From Mycobacterium decipiens (GTDB taxonomy: Bacteria; Actinomycetota; Actinomycetes; Mycobacteriales; Mycobacteriaceae), in assembly GCF_963853665.1 (NCBI RefSeq), contig NZ_OY970459.1, positions 3,844,001 through 3,908,000 of the forward strand: a DNA stretch of 64,000 nucleotides, in the 5' to 3' direction. A program made the position numbers and the translations under genes. The notes beneath the pieces are model-generated. The model was not told where the DNA came from. It worked only from the letters and a program-made list of their open reading frames with translations, and made no database searches. Shown here piece after piece: positions 54,675 through 64,000 of this stretch. Position 1 is the stretch's first letter; every line of letters starts with the position of its first letter.

Positions 54675-55017
54675 ATGAGGGCCGTGCGAGTCACCGAGAT
54701 TCTCGCGGGCGGCGACACCGACGTGGACGCAATGACCGCGGCAATCCGCTATCGCTGCGGAGAACCCACCTCGCGCTGATCGTCTGGTTCGATACCGACA
54801 ACGACGCGAGGTTGCGCGAAACGCTGCGTGTATTCCTGGGCGCGGGCGGTAGCTGCAAGCCGCAGCCGAACAGCGCCAGCTGCACTTCAATTCGGTGAAG
54901 TACCGCGTACAGCGCGCGGTCGAACGGCGTGGCCGCGCCATCGACGAGAATCGGCTCGACGTGGAATTCGCGCTGCTGGTCTGCCACTGGTTCGGTCCGT
55001 CGATGCTGGACGCCTGA
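54675..55017 (+). pseudogene. C-terminal relic of a PucR-family regulator
   Basis: Three frames in turn read VTEILAGGDTDVDAMTAAIRY, then THLALIVWFDTDND and ETLRVFLGAGGS, then QLHFNSVKYRVQRAVERRG with RLDVEFALLVCHW and a stop at 55015-55017. The last part is the PucR/CdaR helix-turn-helix. At least two frameshifts; N-terminus missing. Confidence 0.65.
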
Positions 55018-55073
55018 CCGGCGGGCCAGCAAGCTCGACGTGACTGTCGGACGTCTCACCTACAGTTGCTGCT

Positions 55074-58000
55074 GTGTTCGTCACCGGAGACAGCGTCGTC
55101 TACAGCGCTTCGGATCTCGCCGCCGCCGCCCGGTGCCAGTACGCGCTGCTCCGAGAGTTTGACGCGAAACTCGGTCGGAGCCCGGCCGTCGCGGTGGTCG
55201 ACGAACTGCTGGCGCGAGCCGCCGTTCTCGGTGACGCGCATGAACGTCGCCGACTCGATCAACTGCGCGACGAGTTCGGCGACGCGGTCGCCGTCATTGG
55301 GCGTCCCGCATACACGCTCGCCGGGTTGGCGGCCGCCGCCGAAGCGACGCGACGTGCCATCACCCAGCGCGCCCCGGTGGTGTACCAGGCTGCCATGTTC
55401 GACGGCCGCTTCGTCGGGTTCGCCGACTTCCTGATCCGCGATGGCGAACGGTATCGGGTCGCCGACACCAAACTGGCCCGCTCGCCGACCGTGACCGCGC
55501 TGCTGCAACTGGCGGCCTACGCCGACACGCTGGTTCACTCGGGCGTGCCGGTGGCTCCGGAGGCCGAACTCGCACTCGGCGACGGTACGTTGCTGCGCTA
55601 CCGCATTGGCGACCTCATCCCGGTTTACCGGTCCCAGCGCGCGCTTGTGCAGCGGTTGCTCGACGACCACTACGCTGCGGGCACCGCAGTGCGCTGGGAT
55701 GACGAACGGGTGCGGGCGTGCTTTTACTGCCCGCAATGCACCGAGCAGTTGCGTTCCAGCGACGACCTGCTGCTCGTTGGCGGGATGCGACTGCGCCAAC
55801 GAGACAAGCTACTTGACGCCGGCATCACCACGATCGCGGAACTGGCCGGCCGCAGCGGGCCGGTTCCGGGCCTGACCACGGGCGCGCTGGGCAAGCTGAC
55901 CGCGCAAGCCAAACTACAAATCCGCCAACGCGATACCGGCACACCACAGTTCGAGATCGTCGACCCGCAGCCGCTGACGCTGCTGCCGGAGCCGAACCCC
56001 GGTGACTTGTTCTTCGACTTCGAAGGTGACCCGCTGTGGACCGCCAACGGCGAACAATGGGGCCTGGAGTACCTGTTCGGTGTGCTGGAAGCTGGACGCG
56101 CGGGAGCATTCCGCGCACTTTGGGCGCACAACCGAGTAGACGAACGCAAGGCACTGGCCGACTTCCTGACGATGGTCGCCAGGCGTCGCAGGCGCCACCC
56201 CAACATGCACATCTACCACTACGCGCCCTACGAGAAGACCACACTGCTGCGACTGGCCGGACGCTACGGCATCGGCGAGGGCGACGTCGATGATTTGCTA
56301 CGCAACGGGGTTCTGGTCGACTTGTATCCACTGGTGCGCAAGAGCATTCGGGTGGGTACCGACTCGTTCAGTTTGAAAGCGCTCGAGCCACTGTACATGG
56401 GGACACAGCTGCGCTCCGGCGAGGTAACCACCGCCGCCGACTCCATCAACTCCTATGCCCGATACTGCGAACTGCGCGCCGCCGGCCGTGCCGATGAGGC
56501 GGCAACTGTGCTCAAGGAGATCGAGGACTACAACCACTACGACTGCCGGTCTACCCGCGCGCTACGCGACTGGCTGCTGATACGCGCTTGGGAAGCCGGC
56601 GTTACACCCGTTGGCGCCCAGCCGGTTCCGGACGGCAACCCCATCGACGACGGCGACTCACTGGCTTCAGCTTTGTCGGCCTTCACCGGCGACATCGCCG
56701 CCGGACAGCGCACACCGCAACAGACCGCAGTCGCCTTGGTAGCCGCCGCCCGCGGCTACCATCGGCGTGAGGACAAACCGTTCTGGTGGGTGCACTTCGA
56801 CCGGCTGAACTATCCCATCGACGAATGGTCGGACAGCAGCGACGTTTTCCTTGCCAGCAGCGCGTCGATCGCCGTCGAGTGGCATACGCCGCCGCGCGCG
56901 CGCAAGCCGCAGCGGCGGGTCCGGCTTACCGGTGAACTGGCGCGTGGTGACCTCAAGGCGCACGTGTTCGCCCTCTACGAACCCCCGGCTCCGCCGGGCA
57001 TGAGCGACGATCCCGACCGTCGGGCCGCCGGCCACGCCCACATTGTCGAGACCGACGATCCCATTCTGCCCACCGAAGTGGTCATCGTCGAGCGAACCGG
57101 CAGCGACGGCAACACATTTCAGCAGCTCCCGTTCGCGCTCGCTCCTGGGCCGCCGGTGCCCACCACAGCCCTGCGGGAATCGATCGAATCGACGGCCACC
57201 GCCGTGGCTTCCGGCTTGCCGCAACTGCCCCGCACCGCGGTGATGGACCTGCTGCTGCGCCGGCCACCTCGCACGCGCAGCGGCACCCCATTGCCCCGCG
57301 GCAGTGACCCGGTCACCGACATCGCCGCGGCCGTGCTGGACTTGGACTCCTCCTATCTGGCGGTGCACGGTCCGCCGGGGACCGGCAAGACCTACACCGC
57401 CGCTCGCGTGATTGGACAGTTGGTCACCAACCATGCCTGGCGTGTCGGCGTTGTCGCGCAATCACATGCCACGGTGGAGAACCTGTTGGACTGCCTGATC
57501 ACCGCCGGCCTGGATCCGGGACGGGTCGCCAAGAAGCCGCATGACCACGGCGCCGGGCGCTGGCAAGCGATCGACGGGAACCAGTACGCCGCCTTCATCG
57601 GCAACACCGCGGGCTGCGTGATCGGTGGGACGGCTTGGGATTTCGCCAATGCCAATCGAATGCCCCCCGCCAGCCTGGACCTGCTGGTGATCGACGAGGC
57701 CGGCCAGTTCTGCCTGGCCAATACCATTGCCGTGGCGCCGGCGGCGGCAAACCTGTTGTTGCTTGGCGACCCACAGCAGTTGCCGCAGGTGAGTCAGGGC
57801 ACACATCCCGCACCCGTCGACACCTCCGCACTGGATTGGCTGGTCGACGGACAACGGACGCTGCCCGACGAACGTGGCTACTTCCTGGACCGCTCCTACC
57901 GGATGCACCCGGCGGTGTGCGCGGCCGTGTCGACGCTGTCCTACGAGGGCAGACTGCGCTCCCACACCGAGCGCACGGCCGCTCGCCGCCTGGCTGGGTA

Positions 58001-58493
58001 CCCACCGGGCGTGCAGGTGCTTGGCGTTCACCACCACGGAAATTCGATCGAAAGTCCAGAAGAGGGTGAGCGGATCGTTGCCGAGATCCAGCAGCTGCTC
58101 GGCTCGTCGTGGACCGATGAGCACGGCACCCGGCCGTTGGCCGCGTCCGACGTGCTGGTGCTGGCGCCGTACAACGCGCAGGTGGCGCTGGTCCGTCAGC
58201 GGTTGGCGTCCGCCGGACTGGGCGGAGTCGACGGGGTGCGGGTAGGCACCGTCGACAAGTTCCAGGGCGGGCAGGCGCCGGTGGTCTTCATCTCGATGAC
58301 CGCCTCGTCCGCCGATGATGTGCCACGCGGAATCTCGTTCCTGCTCAACCGGAATCGGCTCAACGTCGCGGTGAGCCGGGCACAGTATGCCGCCGTGATG
58401 GTGCGCTCGGAGCTGCTGACCCAGTATCTGCCTGCCACACCCGACGGCCTGGTGGACTTGGGCGCGTTCCTCGCGCTGACGACGACGGGCTAA
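55074..58493 (+). CDS. RecB-nuclease/superfamily I helicase fusion (Rv1251c-like)
   Basis: 1139 aa from GTG at 55074, identical in length to M. tuberculosis Rv1251c. The N-terminal half is a TM0106-type RecB-like nuclease (RYRVADTKLARSP and FYCPQC with Fe-S-type cysteines; a second RNase-H/exonuclease-like domain around DLFFDFEGDPLW and NHYDCRSTRALRDWLL). The C-terminal half is a DNA2/UPF1-type helicase with Walker A GPPGTGKTYTA (about 766), LVIDEAGQF Walker B, GDPQQLPQVSQG, and the late motifs VGTVDKFQGGQAPVVF and NVAVSRAQY. Probable DNA or RNA processing enzyme; exact role unknown. Confidence 0.9.
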   Translation: MFVTGDSVVYSASDLAAAARCQYALLREFDAKLGRSPAVAVVDELLARAAVLGDAHERRRLDQLRDEFGDAVAVIGRPAYTLAGLAAAAEATRRAITQRAPVVYQAAMFDGRFVGFADFLIRDGERYRVADTKLARSPTVTALLQLAAYADTLVHSGVPVAPEAELALGDGTLLRYRIGDLIPVYRSQRALVQRLLDDHYAAGTAVRWDDERVRACFYCPQCTEQLRSSDDLLLVGGMRLRQRDKLLDAGITTIAELAGRSGPVPGLTTGALGKLTAQAKLQIRQRDTGTPQFEIVDPQPLTLLPEPNPGDLFFDFEGDPLWTANGEQWGLEYLFGVLEAGRAGAFRALWAHNRVDERKALADFLTMVARRRRRHPNMHIYHYAPYEKTTLLRLAGRYGIGEGDVDDLLRNGVLVDLYPLVRKSIRVGTDSFSLKALEPLYMGTQLRSGEVTTAADSINSYARYCELRAAGRADEAATVLKEIEDYNHYDCRSTRALRDWLLIRAWEAGVTPVGAQPVPDGNPIDDGDSLASALSAFTGDIAAGQRTPQQTAVALVAAARGYHRREDKPFWWVHFDRLNYPIDEWSDSSDVFLASSASIAVEWHTPPRARKPQRRVRLTGELARGDLKAHVFALYEPPAPPGMSDDPDRRAAGHAHIVETDDPILPTEVVIVERTGSDGNTFQQLPFALAPGPPVPTTALRESIESTATAVASGLPQLPRTAVMDLLLRRPPRTRSGTPLPRGSDPVTDIAAAVLDLDSSYLAVHGPPGTGKTYTAARVIGQLVTNHAWRVGVVAQSHATVENLLDCLITAGLDPGRVAKKPHDHGAGRWQAIDGNQYAAFIGNTAGCVIGGTAWDFANANRMPPASLDLLVIDEAGQFCLANTIAVAPAAANLLLLGDPQQLPQVSQGTHPAPVDTSALDWLVDGQRTLPDERGYFLDRSYRMHPAVCAAVSTLSYEGRLRSHTERTAARRLAGYPPGVQVLGVHHHGNSIESPEEGERIVAEIQQLLGSSWTDEHGTRPLAASDVLVLAPYNAQVALVRQRLASAGLGGVDGVRVGTVDKFQGGQAPVVFISMTASSADDVPRGISFLLNRNRLNVAVSRAQYAAVMVRSELLTQYLPATPDGLVDLGAFLALTTTG

Positions 58494-58559
58494 CGCCGTC
58501 GACGAGGCCGGCGCACAGCGCGAAGCTCGCGGCAGTCGCCACTCGACGAATGCCGCCCA

Positions 58560-60365
58560 TTAGCCGCCGCGGTCGTGCGGATCCGCGAGATCGTGCTTGT
58601 TGCGCGCCCGCTGCTCTTGGATGAACCGGAAACCGTTGTCGGCGAAGCGGATCGGTTCGGCTTTCGGCGCGACATCGGCGGGTAGGCGATGCTGCGAAAC
58701 GGCCGGATCGCCGCGCCAAGCTGCGGCGGACAGTGGGAGCGGTTGGTGAACTCGTCCCGGTCTCGGCTGGGTGTCGCCGCCGTCCTCCGGTTCCCGGCGA
58801 AGGATGTACTCGACATAGTCATCGTCGTCGTAGCCGTCGTCGGCGGGGTCGCCATCGGCCTCGGGCAGGGGCTGCCGAGTAGTCGCCGAACCGGTGATGT
58901 CCACCAAGAACAACGCGGCAACGATCCCGAACAGTGCGATGAAAGCGGGCAGCAGCATCGACTGCGACATCGCGGCCGCGAATGGTTCACGAACAAACTC
59001 GGGCAGGAGCAAGACGGGTGCGTCCGCCCCGGTGGCCGCGGTGGGGGCGTCCACCTCACCCCGCATCGTCGGCATCTCGGCGGCGATCCGTGACGTCATG
59101 AACGCGGCCATGCTCGCGCTTCCGAGCACAGCCCCCAGCTGCCGGATGGCGTTGAACACGCCGGAGCTGGCGCCGGCCAGGCGCGGCGGCAGGTTCCGAG
59201 TGGCGGTGGCGGTCAGCGGTGACCACAAGAACGCCATCGCGACGCCCAGCACGATTAACGGCAACACCAGCCGCCAGATCGGCGTGTCCGGAGTCATCTC
59301 GATCAAAAGCCACGTCAGTGAGATCGCCAGCACCGAGAAGCCGAAACCGAGCACGGGCAGCGGATGGGACCTGTCAACGATCATGCCGACGAACGGGGCC
59401 AGCACACCGCTGACGATCGCCGTCGGCGCGAGCAGCACGGCCGTACGGGTCGGCGACAGCCCACACACCGCCTGCGCGTAGAACGTCACCGGCAGCATCA
59501 TCCCGGTCGCTGTGAAGGCGGTGATCGCCACGCCGAAATTGGACAGGCTGAAGTTCCGGTAGCTGAAGACTCCCAGCGGGATCAGCGGCTCGCGGGTGTT
59601 TCGAGCCTGCCAGTAGATGAACAGCGACATAAATCCGATGCCGGCGACGATCACCGCCCAGATCCACGGCTCCCACTTGGCGGACTGGCCCTGCTGCAGT
59701 CCGAAGACAACCAGAAACATGCCCGCCCCGGACAACGCAACGCCGAACCAGTCGAACTGGTGCGCATGGGTCGGCAGCGCGGGAATCAGATAAGCCGCCA
59801 ATACCAGGCCGACGACGCCGACCGGAAGGTTGACGAAGAAGATCCACTCCCAGCCCAGGCTGTCGACCAGCGCCCCGCCGACCAACGGCCCCACCAGGCT
59901 GCCGACACCGGCGATCGTGCCCCACGCGCCCATCGCAGCACCACGGCGATGAGCCGGGAAGATCCGGGTTATGGTCGACAAGGTTTGCGGGGTGAGCACT
60001 CCGGCACCCACCCCCTGCAGCACTCGGGCGGCGATCAGCATGCCGGCACTGCTCGACAAACCGCACCACAACGACGCAACGGTGAACACCGCCAGGCCAA
60101 TCAGGTAGAGGTTTCTCGGGCCGAACCGGTCACCAAGTCGGCCGGCCACCAGCATGGGCACCACATAACCCAGCAGATAGGCGCTGGTCACCCAGACCAC
60201 GGTGGCGTAGCCGATATGCAGCTGGGTCATGATGGTCGGGTTCGCGATGGCCACAATGGTCGAGTCGAGCATGATCATGAAGAAGCCGATCATCAGCACC
60301 CATAGCGCGGTCCAAGGGTTTCCGGCGTAGCCGCTCCCGGCCACTCGGCTTGTCGCCGTGGTCAT
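58560..60365 (-). CDS. MFS drug transporter, DHA2 family (Rv1250-like)
   Basis: 601 aa from ATG at 60365, preceded by CGAGG; the frame is open to 60449. Fourteen helices; helix 1 [19 protein letters not shown], motif [16 protein letters not shown] and motif C-like [25 protein letters not shown] split over helices 4-5. A long charged C-terminal cytoplasmic tail (Asp/Glu-rich [12 protein letters not shown]) extends beyond the usual family length. Probable exporter; substrate unknown. Convergent with the helicase gene. Confidence 0.9.
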   Translation of the reverse strand: MTTATSRVAGSGYAGNPWTALWVLMIGFFMIMLDSTIVAIANPTIMTQLHIGYATVVWVTSAYLLGYVVPMLVAGRLGDRFGPRNLYLIGLAVFTVASLWCGLSSSAGMLIAARVLQGVGAGVLTPQTLSTITRIFPAHRRGAAMGAWGTIAGVGSLVGPLVGGALVDSLGWEWIFFVNLPVGVVGLVLAAYLIPALPTHAHQFDWFGVALSGAGMFLVVFGLQQGQSAKWEPWIWAVIVAGIGFMSLFIYWQARNTREPLIPLGVFSYRNFSLSNFGVAITAFTATGMMLPVTFYAQAVCGLSPTRTAVLLAPTAIVSGVLAPFVGMIVDRSHPLPVLGFGFSVLAISLTWLLIEMTPDTPIWRLVLPLIVLGVAMAFLWSPLTATATRNLPPRLAGASSGVFNAIRQLGAVLGSASMAAFMTSRIAAEMPTMRGEVDAPTAATGADAPVLLLPEFVREPFAAAMSQSMLLPAFIALFGIVAALFLVDITGSATTRQPLPEADGDPADDGYDDDDYVEYILRREPEDGGDTQPRPGRVHQPLPLSAAAWRGDPAVSQHRLPADVAPKAEPIRFADNGFRFIQEQRARNKHDLADPHDRGG

Positions 60366-60566
60366 ACGCGCACCTCGTTTGGCTTCCCGACGGTGGTGCC
60401 GGGTCGCGCGAGCCATGGCGTGCGCCAGGGCGACCCGCATCGTCACCAATGTCCAAGCCGCATTATTCCGCTTGAAGCGATCGGCCGCGCGCTACCGAAA
60501 CATATGGGCGGTCGGCGATCGTTGAACGGGCGTTAGCCTGAAGGGACGCCTTTCGCAGGAGAGAAC

Positions 60567-61346
60567 ATGAGCGCTCGACGAACCAGGCCGTGGATCAGGT
60601 CCCCGGATGGAGCTGAGCCCGACCCGCAGCTGGCCGGGACCACTGGGCGGCCCAAAGCGTCCACGCGGGCATTGGCACAGGTCATCGAACGTAGTTCGCG
60701 GCTACAGGGCCCGGCCGCGGAAGCCTATGTGGCCCGTCTGCGCCGCTCCCACCCGGGTGCGGGCCCCGCCGAGATCGTCGCCAAGCTGGAGAAGCGGTTG
60801 CTGTCGGTCGTGACAGCCAGCGGAGCGGCGGTGGGGGCGACCGCGACCCTCCCCGGGATCGGCACCTTGGCCGCGTGGTCCGCGGCGGCCGCAGAAGTTG
60901 CGGTGTTCCTCGAGACCACGGCGCTGTTCGTGCTGGCGCTGGCCTCGGTATACGGCATTCCTCTTGACCACCGGGAACGCCGCCGTGCCCTGGTCCTAGC
61001 GGTGCTGGTGGGCGACAACAGTAAGAATGCGGTGGCCGAAGTGCTCGGTCCGGGCCGCACCAGCGGCGGCTGGGTGTCGGAGAGCATGGCCTCGCTGCCG
61101 CTGCCGGCGATCTCGAACCTGAACTCGCGAATGCTGAAGTACTTCGTCAAGAGATTCGCGCTGAAGCGCGGCGCGCTGATGTTCGGCAAGCTGTTGCCGG
61201 TCGGCATCGGCGCGATCATCGGCGCCATCGGCAACCGGCTGGTGGGCCGCAAGATGGTCCGCAATGCGCGATCGGCATTCGGCCCCGCGCCGGCGCGCTG
61301 GCCGGTCACCCTGCACGTGCTACCGACCGTTCGGGATGCCAGCTAG
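60567..61346 (+). CDS. Conserved membrane protein (Rv1249c-like)
   Basis: 259 aa from ATG at 60567 with CAGGAGAG upstream. N-terminal charged region, then an alanine-rich domain with two hydrophobic helices (VTASGAAVGATATLPGIGTLA and VAVFLETTALFVLALASVYG), and a third near the C-terminus (LLPVGIGAIIGAIGNRLVG). Resembles the EcsC-like or channel-like small membrane proteins but no catalytic motif is visible. Upstream of kgd in the same direction, 182 bases apart. Confidence 0.8.
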   Translation: MSARRTRPWIRSPDGAEPDPQLAGTTGRPKASTRALAQVIERSSRLQGPAAEAYVARLRRSHPGAGPAEIVAKLEKRLLSVVTASGAAVGATATLPGIGTLAAWSAAAAEVAVFLETTALFVLALASVYGIPLDHRERRRALVLAVLVGDNSKNAVAEVLGPGRTSGGWVSESMASLPLPAISNLNSRMLKYFVKRFALKRGALMFGKLLPVGIGAIIGAIGNRLVGRKMVRNARSAFGPAPARWPVTLHVLPTVRDAS

Positions 61347-61528
61347 AGCCGGTTACCCCGTCTTTCTGGCGAATCGCAGGCAAAGCGTTAGCCTTTATGA
61401 GTCAGAACTGGTGGGTAACCCTTCACCGACCACCCGGGGGGTAAAGTGCCCCGCCAGCCGGGGTGCAGAAAGTCGCAGGCGCCGTGCAATGCGCTTGCAG
61501 GACAAAGGAATCGAGGCGAACAGCGGCC
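61347..61528 (+). promoter_or_regulatory. Intergenic region upstream of kgd
   Basis: 182 bases. TAAAGT (61442-61447) is a candidate -10 box within a G/C-rich stretch; kgd would then have a leader of about 75 bases. AAAGGAA lies at 61504-61510. Not decisive. Confidence 0.3.

Positions 61529-64000
<2,472 letters not shown>

Overview
The window is high-GC actinobacterial DNA and is unmistakably from a slow-growing Mycobacterium. Gene for gene it matches, in reversed orientation, the Mycobacterium tuberculosis segment from Rv1284 (canA) to Rv1248c (kgd). PE/PPE genes, a REP13E12-type relic, LprA/EmbR/PknH and a probable IdeR box all fit. Several insertions absent from that M. tuberculosis segment point to a relative such as the M. 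kansasii group; the species is inferred, because no search could be run. Rv numbers are assignments from remembered protein sequence and gene order.

Layout. 1-277: 5' part of canA (minus). 497-5961: peptide ABC importer oppB-oppC-oppD-oppA, with overlapping genes. 5974-8708: wreck of a GMC oxidoreductase gene (Rv1279-like), split by an inserted PE/PPE pair. 8728-12512: SbcC/SbcD-like pair. 12685-13639: frameshifted 13E12-family HNH relic. 13692-14198: SixA-like phosphatase. 14320-15015: orphan gene with an internal duplication. 15401-16506: lipoproteins LprC and LprB. 16650-20299: heterodimeric ABC exporter. 20439-23018: four exported proteins, including LprA. 23297-33505: EmbR followed by three PknH-type kinases, an FHA-ABC transporter and a small membrane protein. 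33525-35571: cAMP-linked Rv1265 and the Rv1264 adenylyl cyclase. 35644-41925: amidase, HIT protein, deazaflavin-type protein, FAD oxidoreductase, UdgB and Tap. 41970-45247: FAD dehydrogenase, cyp130 and its TetR neighbour. 45624-50883: accessory island with an orphan PPE, a siderophore-interacting reductase under a probable IdeR box, an ornithine-type N-hydroxylase, an OlsB-like acyltransferase and an MFS exporter. 50898-53746: acyltransferase-3 protein and DeaD. 53876-61346: LprE, relics of a PucR regulator and an SDR, a RecB-nuclease/helicase, an MFS transporter and a membrane protein. 61529-64000: first 824 codons of kgd.

How the genes may work together. In M. tuberculosis, PknH phosphorylates EmbR through EmbR's FHA domain. 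Here that signalling node has grown into three kinases with nearly identical catalytic domains but two kinds of extracytoplasmic sensor, plus an FHA-bearing ABC transporter that is a natural phospho-dependent partner. The most novel-looking system is the island at 46410-50883: N-hydroxylase, N-acyltransferase, exporter and iron-regulated reductase, with no NRPS or NIS synthetase beside them. This suggests a minimal hydroxamate or N-hydroxy-ornithine-lipid iron pathway.
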